Shown: positions 33,337-41,684 of the stretch, one piece after another
Layout of the letters: each line of letters begins with the position of its first letter
Numbering within the stretch: the stretch's first letter is position 1
NCBI RefSeq assembly: GCF_900105725.1
Contig: NZ_FNLM01000034.1
Coordinates: 992,001 to 1,056,000 of the forward strand
Direction of reading: 5' to 3'
From: Gordonia westfalica
GTDB lineage: Bacteria; Actinomycetota; Actinomycetes; Mycobacteriales; Mycobacteriaceae
DNA: 64,000 nt
Position numbers and translations under genes: made by a program
Notes under the pieces: model-generated
Databases searched by the model: none
Told to the model about the DNA's origin: nothing
The model's input: the letters and a program-made list of their open reading frames with translations, nothing else

Positions 33337-34262
33337 TCAGGTGGCGCGCAGGACGTCGAGGGCGTGCTGGAGATCCTCCGGGTACTCCGAGGTGAACTCG
33401 ACCGCACGGCCGTCGGCCGGGTGCGCGAAGCCCAGCGACCGCGCGTGCAGCCACTGCCGTTCGAGACCGAGTTTCTTGGCCAGAGTCGGGTCGGCACCGT
33501 AGGTCGGGTCACCGCAGCACGGATGGTGCAGCGCCGAGAAGTGGACGCGGATCTGATGCGTGCGGCCGGTTTCGAGGTGGACGTCGAGCAACGACGCCGC
33601 GGCGAACATCTCGAGGGTGTCGTAGTGGGTGATGCTCGGCTTGCCGTTGGCGGTCACCGCGAACTTCCAGTCGTTGCCCCGATGACGCCCGATCGGTGCG
33701 TCGATGGTGCCCGACGGCGGGTCGAGATGCCCTGGACGAGGGCGTGGTAGCCCTTGTGCACGGTCCGTTGCTTGAACGCGCGCTTCATCAGGGTGTAGGC
33801 GCGTTCGGAGACGGCGACCACCATGACCCCCGACGTTCCCACGTCGAGGCGGTGGACGATCCCCTGCCGCTCGTGCGCGCCGGAGGTCGAGATCCGGAAC
33901 CCGGCGGCGGCAAGCGCACCGATGACGGTGGGACCGCTCCAGCCGAGCGACGGATGCGCGGCCACACCGACCGGCTTGTCGACGACCACGATGTCAGAGT
34001 CGTGGTAGATCACCTCGAGGTCCTCGACCGGGGTCGGTTCGACCCGCAGCGGTTCGTCGGGTTCGGGAAGGGTGACGTGCAGGAGGGTGCCCGCGGCGAG
34101 TTTGTGTGATTTGCCGACGACGACGCCGTCGACGAGGACGTCGCCGTCCTCGGCCAGCGTGGCCACCACGGTCCGCGACAGTCCCAGCATGCGGGACACC
34201 CCGGCGTCGACGCGCATGCCGTCGAGTCCGTCGGGTACCGGTACGACACGTGATTCACGCAT
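33337..34262 (-). CDS. rluD: RluA/RluD-family 23S rRNA pseudouridine synthase, frameshifted
   Basis: The protein has an S4 RNA-binding domain ([21 protein letters not shown]), the catalytic [12 protein letters not shown] (Asp) and the C-terminal GRTHQIRVH block. The last block is in another frame. Frame 1 follows the family to KGYHALVQG and then turns into unrelated sequence ending at 33654. The frame shifted by one base continues as [18 protein letters not shown], then ATANGK-like [15 protein letters not shown] to the stop at 33337. One base is missing near 33730 (CAGGGCATCTCG; CAGGGxCATCTCG would restore it). The ATG at 34262 is in frame with lspA and no stop separates them. Confidence 0.85.
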
Positions 34263-34946
34263 GGGTGGTCCCCCGTCCTCGACGTTGTCGCCGTGGGTGT
34301 CGGTGTGCTCGGCCGCGTGCCGGTCGCGGCTCGCGGCCCACCCTGTGCGGCTGCCGTCGTAGTCGAAGCCGAGCGCCGAGAGCACCACGAGAAGGATCGC
34401 ACCGCAGACCACGGCCGAGTCGGCGACGTTGAACACCGGGAACCAGCCGACCGACACGAAGTCGACGACGTGGCCCTGGAGCGGTGCGGGGGCGCGGAAG
34501 ATGCGGTCGATCAGGTTGCCGATCGCGCCGCCGAGCACGAGTGCCAGACCGATCGCCCATCCCCACGACTTCAGCCGACTGCTGTAGCGGATGATCACGG
34601 AGACGACGACGAGCGCGATGACCGTCAGGACCCAGGTGTATCCCGAGGCCAGCGAGAAGGCGGCGCCGCTGTTGCGGACGAGTCGTAGCGTGACGACGTC
34701 GCCGATGATCTCGACCGGGCGCTGCGGATCGAGCGTCGCGACCGCGATCGTCTTGGTCAGCAGATCCAGCCCGATGACGACGAGCGCGACGCCGAGGACC
34801 GCCGCGGTCACCTTGGAGAAGCGTCGTCCGGGTGTCGACCCGTCCGATCGGACCTCGTCGGGGTCGGCGTCCGGAGAGTCGGCGCCGTGCGGATCGGCGT
34901 TGCCGGAATTCGTCAGGGGTTGGTCGTCCACAGCATCATTGTCCAC
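34263..34946 (-). CDS. lspA: Lipoprotein signal peptidase LspA (open into rluD, N-terminal extension)
   Basis: Aspartic peptidase of the membrane that cleaves prolipoproteins. Four membrane helices lie at about residues 45-200. Catalytic motifs are [18 protein letters not shown] (Asp) and FNVADSAV (Asp). The GTG at 34946 adds a 40-residue Asp/Pro-rich N-terminus before the first helix. The LspA core ends near [12 protein letters not shown], yet no stop codon follows: the frame continues through about 30 polar residues into the rluD ATG at 34262. I set the end at the rluD start only for convenience. Either the two are fused or another indel removed the lspA stop (a TGA in the neighbouring frame overlaps the rluD start). 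Confidence 0.88.
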
Positions 34947-34953
34947 GACCCGT

Positions 34954-34963
34954 CGAATACGCT
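34954..34963. promoter_or_regulatory. Overlapping divergent -10 elements for lspA and a lipoprotein gene
   Basis: CGAATACGCT contains TACGCT on the plus strand (34958-34963), eight bases before the GTG at 34972, and TATTCG on the minus strand (34954-34959), seven bases before the GTG at 34946. Neither start has a clear ribosome site, so both mRNAs may be leaderless and compete for RNA polymerase. Confidence 0.4.
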
Positions 34964-34971
34964 GGCTACCC

Positions 34972-35913
34972 GTGTCCTCGCATCGTCGTGTGTTCCGGTC
35001 CGTCGTCTCCTCGTGCGCAGTCGCCACGGCGATATCCGTGGTGATCGCGGGGTGCTCATCGGGGTCCGACGACGCCGGCGCGAGTTCGGCGACCACGGCC
35101 GGCTGTGCCACCGAATCACCGTCACGTGCGGCCGGAGCGGCTCCGGTGCCGATCTCGCCCGCCACGGTCACCCTCGTCGACGCGGGTGAGGGCGAACGTC
35201 GCGTCGCGTCGCCCGCTCCCGACACGTCGTCCGCTCAGGCGGTGACGCTGGTGACGACGTCCGAGGTCGCCTCGCCCGGGTCGGCCGATGCGCAGACGGT
35301 CGAGACACCGCTGACCGCGCGGTTCTCGTGCGACGAGAAGTCGGAACTGGAACTCGATCTGGGGACCGTGACCTCCCCGGACTCCTCCCTGAACGAACAG
35401 CTGCCGGCGATGGCCGGCACGAAGGCGGGACTGACGACGGGTCCCGGCCTCGCCCCGGTCGCGTTGCGTCTCGCCCCGCCGGAGCAGGCCGGCGAGGAAG
35501 CACGCCTGGCGGTCGAGCAGTCCCTGGTGACGGCGTTGAACACCTCGATCGCGCTGCCGACCGAACCGATCGCGGTGGGCGCGCGGTGGCGCACCGAACG
35601 CGTCATCTCCGCGGCCGCGACCGTGACACAGACCATCGATGCACGCCTGTCGGCCTGGGACGGCAACCGCCTCACCATCCAGTTCTCGGCGGAGGAGACG
35701 CCGGTCAACTCGGTGTTCGCCATCCCGGGCGGCAGTGACACGCTCACCATCAGCAGGTTCAGTTCCGAGGGCGGCGGCACCGTGCAGGTCGACCTCACGC
35801 GCGGGCTGCCGGTCGGCGGCGAGCTGAGGTACACCGGTGCGCGCGAACTCGTCGGGGCGGACCCGGCGCGCCCCCTGGTACAGAAAACCGGGTTGTCCGT
35901 CACCTGGCGGTGA
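34972..35913 (+). CDS. Secreted lipoprotein, unknown function
   Basis: A 313-residue protein with a signal peptide ([21 protein letters not shown]) ending in the lipobox IAGC (Cys near residue 26). A Ser/Ala-rich linker follows, then a beta-rich domain with repeated Thr/Val patterns ([28 protein letters not shown]). It resembles predicted actinobacterial lipoproteins that have no known function; I do not recognise a family with confidence. The GTG at 34972 is chosen because it gives a complete signal peptide and fits the nearby -10 element. It is divergent from lspA, whose product would process it. Confidence 0.8.
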   Translation: MSSHRRVFRSVVSSCAVATAISVVIAGCSSGSDDAGASSATTAGCATESPSRAAGAAPVPISPATVTLVDAGEGERRVASPAPDTSSAQAVTLVTTSEVASPGSADAQTVETPLTARFSCDEKSELELDLGTVTSPDSSLNEQLPAMAGTKAGLTTGPGLAPVALRLAPPEQAGEEARLAVEQSLVTALNTSIALPTEPIAVGARWRTERVISAAATVTQTIDARLSAWDGNRLTIQFSAEETPVNSVFAIPGGSDTLTISRFSSEGGGTVQVDLTRGLPVGGELRYTGARELVGADPARPLVQKTGLSVTWR

Positions 35914-35927
35914 TGGACAACCCGGTT
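35886..35927. terminator. Bidirectional terminator hairpin between two lipoprotein genes
   Basis: AACCGGGTTGTCC (35886-35898) and GGACAACCCGGTT (35915-35927) are perfect 13-base inverted repeats with a 16-base loop. The left arm lies in the last codons of the plus-strand lipoprotein, and the right arm is 30 bases from the end of the convergent minus-strand gene, so one hairpin can serve both. Confidence 0.8.
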
Positions 35928-35956
35928 CTCACGGGGTCAGCCGATCGGTCGTCGGG

Positions 35957-36490
35957 CTAGCTCGCCGGCGTGCACATCGCGCTCTTGACCTGGTACAGGC
36001 CGAGCAGGTTGCACACGGTCTCGTTGGAGAGCTTCCAGCGGCCGTCGTCGAAGACGATGGTCGACTCGGCGTTGGTCGGCGGGTTGCCCGCGGTCTCGAT
36101 GCGGACCTTCACACGGGCCTTGTTCGGGCCGGCGGTGATCACCGGGTTCACCAGGACCCAGTCGACGTCGGAGTTCTCCGCGCGGGCCTTGACCAGCTCG
36201 TCGAAGATGGCCGGGTCCTTCTCCGAACCCTCGACGAGGACGATCTTGTCCTTGCTCGGGATGTCGGGGTCGACAGCGGTGTCCACGAGCTCGTTGAGAG
36301 CCGCGATCGACGGCGGCTTGCTGCCGTTGGTGATCTCGGATTCGGTGTCACCGGCGGCGCCGCTCGCAGCGGCGGTGCTGGTCTGCGTCGGGACGGGCGG
36401 TGCGTCGCTGTCGTCACCACCGCAGGCGGCGACACCGGTCATCAATGCGGCCGCGATCATGGTCGCGCCAAGAAACTTCCGATACTTCAA
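35957..36490 (-). CDS. MTB12-like lipoprotein
   Basis: A 177-residue protein with a signal peptide ending in the lipobox VAAC (Cys near 23). A Thr/Ala-rich linker precedes an alpha+beta domain of about 110 residues (AALNELVDTAVDPDIPSKDKIVLVEG ... ETVCNLLGLY) that resembles the low-molecular-weight antigen MTB12 family of mycobacteria. Two late cysteines (in ETVCNLL and SAMCTPAS) may form a disulfide. The start codon is TTG at 36490, supported by GAGGGAG seven bases upstream. Function unknown. Confidence 0.8.
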   Translation of the reverse strand: MKYRKFLGATMIAAALMTGVAACGGDDSDAPPVPTQTSTAAASGAAGDTESEITNGSKPPSIAALNELVDTAVDPDIPSKDKIVLVEGSEKDPAIFDELVKARAENSDVDWVLVNPVITAGPNKARVKVRIETAGNPPTNAESTIVFDDGRWKLSNETVCNLLGLYQVKSAMCTPAS

Positions 36491-36680
36491 CGATCTCCCT
36501 CACTGTGTCTGTGGACGTGGGCGCGCCGGAGCGCTGTCCCATGACTCGTCGTCGAGGTCTGCCGGGGCGAACCCGGAGACAACCCACACCACTATGCCAA
36601 ACGAAACGCGATGGTCCGGGCTCCGCGCCGCGCGCCACGACGCTTGACGACCAGGCGACGTGCCGTGAGGCTTGACGACC

Positions 36681-37652
36681 ATGGCCGCTTCTCCCCCGCC
36701 CGGTCGGTCGACGACCGTGCTGATCACCACCGGTGGCACCATCGCCGCCCACACCACGACCGACGGCGCGGTGCCCGCTCTCGGTGCCGACGACCTGCTG
36801 GCCGCGTCGAACACCGGAGCCGCGGACGCCGGGCCGGGCGCCGTTCGCACCGTCGACCTGATGTCGGTGGACAGTTCGGCGATGACCGTCGCCGAACAGT
36901 TCGCGGTGGTTCGGGCGGTCGCGGAGGCGCTCGCCGATCCCGCCACCGCCGGAGTGGTGGTCACCCACGGCACCGACACGATGGAGGAGACGGCGTTCCT
37001 GGTGGATCTCTACCTCACCGACGATCGGCCGGTCGTGTTCACCGGTGCACAGTTGCCGGCCGACAGTCCCGATGCGGACGGTCCGCGGAACCTCGCCGCC
37101 GCCCTGGCAACGGTCGGCGACCCGGCATCCGGGGGCCGGGGCGTCCTCGTGGTGGCCGGCGGTCGCGTCCTGCCGGCGCGCGGGGTGTTCAAGGTGTCGA
37201 CGACCGACGCCGCCGCCTTCGACTCGGTCGGTACCGACCTGCCCCGGCCGGTGCTGACCGACGGGATCCCGCTCGGCCGGACCGCGCGGGTCGACACCTT
37301 CGCGTTGTATCCGGGTGTGTCCCCCGGACTGATCGCCGCCGCGGTCGCGCAGAACGCCGCGGGCATCGTGCTCGCCGCGACGGGGTCGGGAAACACCCAC
37401 CCGGACATCACCGCCGAGGTCGCACTCGCCGTCGCGCACGGCGTGACCGTCGTCGTGGCCAGCCGGGTCCCGTACGGCGAGGTGTCGGCGACCTACGGCG
37501 GCGGTGGCGGCGCCGTCGACCTGCATCGTGCGGGCGCGATCGTGTCCCCGTGGCTGCGTGCGCCGCAGGCCCGGATGGCCTTGATCGCACTGCTCACGGC
37601 GAAGTCGGACCCCGAGACGATCGCGGAGTTCTTCGCTGCTTCCGGAAGGTGA
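36681..37652 (+). CDS. ansA: L-asparaginase (type I/II fold)
   Basis: A 323-residue amidohydrolase that converts asparagine to aspartate and ammonia. The first catalytic threonine is in TTGGTIAA near the N-terminus, the second in THGTDTMEETA, with the lysine downstream in the usual place. There is no signal peptide, so it is cytosolic. ATG 36681 is preferred to an in-frame TTG at 36672. In M. tuberculosis the asparaginase gene likewise lies between dinX and lspA. Confidence 0.93.
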   Translation: MAASPPPGRSTTVLITTGGTIAAHTTTDGAVPALGADDLLAASNTGAADAGPGAVRTVDLMSVDSSAMTVAEQFAVVRAVAEALADPATAGVVVTHGTDTMEETAFLVDLYLTDDRPVVFTGAQLPADSPDADGPRNLAAALATVGDPASGGRGVLVVAGGRVLPARGVFKVSTTDAAAFDSVGTDLPRPVLTDGIPLGRTARVDTFALYPGVSPGLIAAAVAQNAAGIVLAATGSGNTHPDITAEVALAVAHGVTVVVASRVPYGEVSATYGGGGGAVDLHRAGAIVSPWLRAPQARMALIALLTAKSDPETIAEFFAASGR

Positions 37653-37680
37653 TGCGACGCGGGTGATGCGACGCGGTTGG

Positions 37681-39204
37681 TCACTCGTCGTCGCCGAGAT
37701 CCCATTCGAGGCTGTCGAGCGGGTCGGCGGATCGTAGGTCCGGGTCGTCGACGCCGAAGGTGCGCGTGCGTCCGGGCCCGGTGGTGCGTGTCTCGAATCG
37801 GACGGTCACGACGCCGTGGCCACTCCCCTGCACCCACCCGTGACCGTATTCGGGGTGTGTCACGTCGGCCCCGGGAGCGAACGGCGCCCGGCTCAGCGGA
37901 TTGACGCCCGGTGCGAATCGCTCGGGTTCGGGTGACTCGGTGTCGACGGTGGGATCCTGCCCGGTCTCCGAGACCGTGGAATCCTGCACCGTCTCCGACA
38001 CCTCGACGACCTGCTCGTCGCCGCCGGTGCCGAGGTCGTCGAACAGCGCATACTGCTGCACTGCGGTGAGACCCGAATAGCCCACGCCCACAAGCCGTAT
38101 CGACCCGACCGACCGCGGGTCGAGGGCGAGACGCTGGGCGGTGCGTTCGAGGTCGTCGAAATCGGTGGTGGCCGCGGCGGTGGTCGCCGACCGGGTCAGG
38201 ATCGACATGTCGGAGCGTTTGAGTTTCAGCACGACCGTCCGCGCGCCGCGTCCGTCCTTGAGGAGCCGACGATGCGCGTCGGTGGCGGCGCGTCGGATGG
38301 CCTTGCGCAACTCGTCGAGGTCGACGATGTCCTCGGCGAAGGTCGATTCGGCGCTGATCTGTTTGGCCGACGCGCGTTCGGCCACCGGGCGGTCGTCGAT
38401 GCCCTGGGCGAGACGGTGAAGCGCCGGTCCGACGGTGGCCCCGAGCACCGAGGCGACCTCCACCGGCGACATCGCGGCGAGGTCGCCGATGGTGTCGATT
38501 CCCAGACGCGCGAGGCGATCCCCCGAGACCGGGCCGATCCCCCACAGTTTGCGCACCGGCAGGCCGTGCAGGAACTCGATCTCACCCGACGGCGGGATCA
38601 CCATCACGCCATCGGGTTTCGCCATCCCCGAGGCGATCTTGGCGAGTTGTTTGCCGCTGCCGAATCCGACCGAGGCGGCGAGTCCGCACTCGCTGCGGAT
38701 GCGGGCGCGTACCGTCTCGGCGAATTCCCGCGCCTGCGCCACGGTCGCCCCGGCTAGTTCGGACGGTTCGGCGAAGGCCTCGTCGAAGGAGAGGGTCTCG
38801 ATCACCGGAACCGCTTCGCGCACAAGGCGGAACACCCGCTTGCTGACCTTGCCGTAGACCGCGCCGCGTGGGGGCACGACGACCCCGCTCGGACCGATGA
38901 GGCGTCGGGCCTGGTGCATCGGCATCGCCGACCTGGCCCCGAACACCCGAGCCTCGTAGCTCGCCCCGGCGACCACTCCCCGACCGCCGGAGCCGCCCAC
39001 CAGCACCGGGCGCCCGCGCAGTGTGGGCCGGGTGAGTTGTTCGACCGAGGCGAAGAACGCGTCCATGTCGAGGTGCATCACCCAGCGCGCGCCGCGCTCG
39101 GAGTCGGCGCCCGCCGGCGCGCCGCCCTCGTGCCCGCCGGACATCCACCGTTCGGGGACGGATGAACCGTCCGCGATCGTCGAGTCGGGATCCGGGCGCA
39201 CCAC
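37681..39204 (-). CDS. dinB: DNA polymerase IV (DinX-type, with C-terminal extension)
   Basis: A 507-residue Y-family polymerase. Catalytic motifs are [13 protein letters not shown] (near 44-56) and LSFDEAFAE (Asp-Glu). The thumb and little finger domains follow to about residue 390. The last about 100 residues form an Asp/Glu-rich linker and a small domain ([21 protein letters not shown]) typical of the mycobacterial DinX branch. A TAGACT -10 element (39212-39217) is seven bases from the GTG at 39204, so the mRNA may be leaderless. The first about 40 residues are poorly conserved; a later ATG is possible. Confidence 0.93.
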   Translation of the reverse strand: MVRPDPDSTIADGSSVPERWMSGGHEGGAPAGADSERGARWVMHLDMDAFFASVEQLTRPTLRGRPVLVGGSGGRGVVAGASYEARVFGARSAMPMHQARRLIGPSGVVVPPRGAVYGKVSKRVFRLVREAVPVIETLSFDEAFAEPSELAGATVAQAREFAETVRARIRSECGLAASVGFGSGKQLAKIASGMAKPDGVMVIPPSGEIEFLHGLPVRKLWGIGPVSGDRLARLGIDTIGDLAAMSPVEVASVLGATVGPALHRLAQGIDDRPVAERASAKQISAESTFAEDIVDLDELRKAIRRAATDAHRRLLKDGRGARTVVLKLKRSDMSILTRSATTAAATTDFDDLERTAQRLALDPRSVGSIRLVGVGYSGLTAVQQYALFDDLGTGGDEQVVEVSETVQDSTVSETGQDPTVDTESPEPERFAPGVNPLSRAPFAPGADVTHPEYGHGWVQGSGHGVVTVRFETRTTGPGRTRTFGVDDPDLRSADPLDSLEWDLGDDE

Positions 39205-39243
39205 GCGTCCGAGTCTAGTGAGCAGACCCGAGGGTGGAATCGG

Positions 39244-39698
39244 CTACTCGGCGGACCGGATCTCGAAGACCGGGATCGATCCGGCGTGGATCTCGAGGTC
39301 GGCGTCGGAGGGCTTGGCGTCGAGGCCCTCCGGCAGGAATCGGCCGACCTCCCAACCCCACTTGCGCAGGTATTCGCCGATGATCGGCGGACGCCGGTCG
39401 GTGTCGACCTCGGTCAGCGTGACGACGGACCGCCGGCGTCCGCGACGGAGTTCGACGGTCTCCGCGACACGTGCGTTGCGCGCCCACTGGGTGTTGCCGC
39501 GCGGTGAGACGAGGTACTCGCCGCCGTCGAATCGGAGGACGTTGACCGGGACTGTCTGCAGGTTGCCGGTGCGGCGACCCGCGACCGTGAGGTTCTGCGC
39601 GCCGGCCAGGTTGACGCCGTGGGCGGCGAGCCAGCGGACGGTTCGGTTGAAGACGCTGTCGAAGCCCTCGGGGCGCGGTAGTGGGTGGTGGCGGTCAT
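39244..39698 (-). CDS. Deazaflavin-dependent nitroreductase-like protein (Ddn family), frameshifted
   Basis: A protein of about 151 residues in the F420-dependent Ddn family: VNLAGAQNLTVAGRRTGNLQ, VLRFDGGEYLVSPRG and WARNARVA are typical. The ATG at 39698 opens MTATTHYRAPR in one frame, while the conserved sequence (LPRPEGFDSVFNRTVRW...) runs in the next frame, which has no start codon of its own and a stop just upstream. One extra C in ACCACCCAC would give MTATTPLPRPEGF and a full-length protein. Length is two bases over a multiple of three, as expected for one lost base. It is divergent from a TetR gene with operators between them, so probably regulated by it. Confidence 0.75.
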
Positions 39699-39743
39699 CG
39701 TGTCGACCCTTTCATCTCGGTGGGTTCATCTCGGTGGAAGTTC

Positions 39744-39808
39744 CGAGAGCACTGCTCTCGTTTTGAGTGTGCACCCACACGCGCAAGAAATCAAGAGCAC
39801 CGCTCTCG
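39744..39808. promoter_or_regulatory. Twin TetR operators
   Basis: CGAGAGCACTGCTCTCG (39744-39760) is a perfect palindrome with seven-base arms; CAAGAGCACCGCTCTCG (39792-39808) is the same with one mismatch. Their start points are 48 bases apart, and they lie between the divergent Ddn-like gene (start 39698) and the TetR gene (start 39829). They are the likely sites for that regulator. Confidence 0.8.
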
Positions 39809-39828
39809 AAATGTGGAAGGATCGACAC

Positions 39829-40524
39829 ATGGCGACCGGACGAAGCCGCGCGGAGAACCGCGCGATGATGACCGACGAGATCCGCAGACTGGGCCGCGAG
39901 CACCTGGCGACCCACGGCGCGGCCGGACTGTCGCTGCGCGCGATCGCCCGCGAGATGGGCGTGGTCTCATCGGCCGTCTACCGGTACGTCCCCAGCCGCG
40001 ACGACCTGCTGACATTGCTGCTCGTCGAGGCATACAACGACGTCGGCGACGCGATCGACGCGGCCGTCGACGCGATCGAACCCGCACGCCGCCGGGAGCG
40101 GTTGCTCGCCGCCGCCGAGGCCGCGCGAGAGTGGGCACTCGCCGACCCGGCGCGCTGGGCACTGCTCTACGGCAGCCCCGTACCCGGCTATGCCGCGCCC
40201 GGCGAGCGGACGGTCGAGCCGGGCACCCGGATTCCCGCCCTACTCCTGCGCGAGTGCGCGGCCGCCCACTCGGAGGGCCTCATCCGCGACGATCTGCCCA
40301 CTCCCACAACCGGAGTCGCCGACGACATGATCGCGATCCGCGACGAGTTCGGCATCGACACCCCGGAGGCCGTCCTGGCCGCGTCGACCACCCTCTGGGC
40401 GGTTCTCGTCGGCGCGATCAGCCTGGAGACCTTCGGCCAGTACGGCAAGGACACCTTCGCGCACCCGGCCGAACTGTTCCGCTCGCAGATCGAACTGACG
40501 CTGGCGGCGCTCTTTCGGGGATAG
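39829..40524 (+). CDS. TetR-family regulator
   Basis: A 231-residue TetR protein. The helix-turn-helix (LSLRAIAREMGVVSSAVYRYVPSRDDLLTLLL) lies at about residues 35-65, and the C-terminal part (WALLYGSPVPGYAAP) resembles the WHG-type ligand domain. ATG 39829 has GGAAGG nine bases upstream; an ATG at 39811 is also in frame. It most likely controls the divergent Ddn-like gene and itself through the 17-base palindromes at 39744 and 39792. Ligand unknown. Confidence 0.88.
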   Translation: MATGRSRAENRAMMTDEIRRLGREHLATHGAAGLSLRAIAREMGVVSSAVYRYVPSRDDLLTLLLVEAYNDVGDAIDAAVDAIEPARRRERLLAAAEAAREWALADPARWALLYGSPVPGYAAPGERTVEPGTRIPALLLRECAAAHSEGLIRDDLPTPTTGVADDMIAIRDEFGIDTPEAVLAASTTLWAVLVGAISLETFGQYGKDTFAHPAELFRSQIELTLAALFRG

Positions 40525-40567
40525 AGACGTCGATCCGGTTGCGCGGCTGAGGAGTTCGGGTCGGCAG

Positions 40568-40727
40568 CCCTTCGAGGCTCGTCGCTATCGCTCCTCGCAC
40601 CTCAGGGAGCGAGAGGGCAGTGCACACGCTCCTCGCACCTCAGGGAGCGAGAGGGCAGTGCACACGCTCCTCGCACCTCAGGGAGCGAGAGGGCAGTGCA
40701 CACGCTCCTCGCACCTCAGGGAGCGAG
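40568..40727. repeat. Palindromic repeat array (38-base period), same family as in bioD
   Basis: Four copies of the GCTCC...GGGAGC palindrome at 40589-40613, 40627-40651, 40665-40689 and 40703-40727, period exactly 38 bases. The spacer GAGGGCAGTGCACA is identical between copies. A flank (40568-40588, CTTCGAGGCTCGTCGCTAT) before the first copy matches the flank of the bioD copies. It sits between the convergent ends of the TetR and sigma factor genes, so it may stop transcription from both sides. No gene lies in 40525-40763. Confidence 0.92.
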
Positions 40728-40763
40728 AGGTCGAGTACCTCCGGGACCGTGCCGGCTGACCTG

Positions 40764-41684
40764 TCACCGTGCGATCGTCCGCGGCTCCTCCACCCCGACC
40801 AGCTTGTCGGGGTTGCGCATCGCGTAGATCTGTTCGATCACGCCGTCGACGATGTGGAATGTGAAGGCGCCCTGGAGCTTCCCGTCGAAGTACACGACCA
40901 TGCCCGGTGCGTGATTGAACACGGCGACCTCGGCCCGGTAGTCGTCGATCGTGGCCCCGAGCCGCGCGAAGCCGGTGAGCAGGCGTGCCACCGGCATCGC
41001 GCCGCGGATCGGCCGCTTGACGGCGGTGGCCTTGCCGTCGCTGTCCGCGGTGAACACGACATCGGGTGAGAGCAACGCCATGAGGGGCTCGATCTCCCCC
41101 GACTGTGCCGCCGCGAGGAACTCCTCGACGACCGCGCCGGCACGTGCGGCGTCGACCGGCTCGAAGCGAGGGCGCCGCGACTCGACATGCGACCGGGCCC
41201 GATGGCCGATCTGACGCACCGTGGCCGCGGGCTTGGCGACCATGTCGCCGATCTCGTTGTAGGAGAAGCCGAACACCTCCCGCAGCACGAACACCGCGCG
41301 CTCGTCGGGGGTCAGGGACTCCAGCACCACCAGCATCGCCGTCGAGACCGACTCCGCGAGTACGACATCGTCGGCGAGGTCGCGGTCGTCGAGCAGGATC
41401 GGTTCGGGCAGCCACGGCCCGACATACTCCTCGCGGCGCCGCGACCGGGAGCGCAGGGCGTTGAGCGCCTGACGCGTGACGATCTTCGCGAGGTAGGCCT
41501 TCGGGTCGGTGACATCGGCGTCGTCGACGTCGGCCCATCGTAGATAGCTCTCCTGCAGGACGTCGTCCGCATCGGCCGCGGACCCGACGATCTCGTAGGC
41601 GACGGTGAAAAGCAGGGGCCGAAGTTCCGCGAAACGTATTGCTCGACGGGCTGATTCGCTGCTGTTCACCATCGTGCCTCTCAT
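40764..41684 (-). CDS. ECF41-type sigma factor
   Basis: A 306-residue extracytoplasmic function sigma factor. Region 2 is at about 15-85 (ADDVLQESYLRW) and region 4 at about 120-185 (LTPDERAVFVLREVFGFSYNEIGDMV). A C-terminal SnoaL-like domain follows (190-300). The markers WLPEP between regions 2 and 4 and NPDKL near the end are hallmarks of the ECF41 group, in which the C-terminal domain replaces an anti-sigma factor. The ATG overlaps the stop of the oxidoreductase gene (ATGA), so the pair is co-translated. ECF41 factors typically drive a neighbouring oxidoreductase, carboxymuconolactone decarboxylase or epimerase gene. Confidence 0.92.
   Translation of the reverse strand: MRGTMVNSSESARRAIRFAELRPLLFTVAYEIVGSAADADDVLQESYLRWADVDDADVTDPKAYLAKIVTRQALNALRSRSRRREEYVGPWLPEPILLDDRDLADDVVLAESVSTAMLVVLESLTPDERAVFVLREVFGFSYNEIGDMVAKPAATVRQIGHRARSHVESRRPRFEPVDAARAGAVVEEFLAAAQSGEIEPLMALLSPDVVFTADSDGKATAVKRPIRGAMPVARLLTGFARLGATIDDYRAEVAVFNHAPGMVVYFDGKLQGAFTFHIVDGVIEQIYAMRNPDKLVGVEEPRTIAR

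Noticed and set aside
40589..40727. CRISPR array
   Set aside because: Repeats are regular but the spacers are identical, and no cas genes are near; it is a palindromic repeat array.
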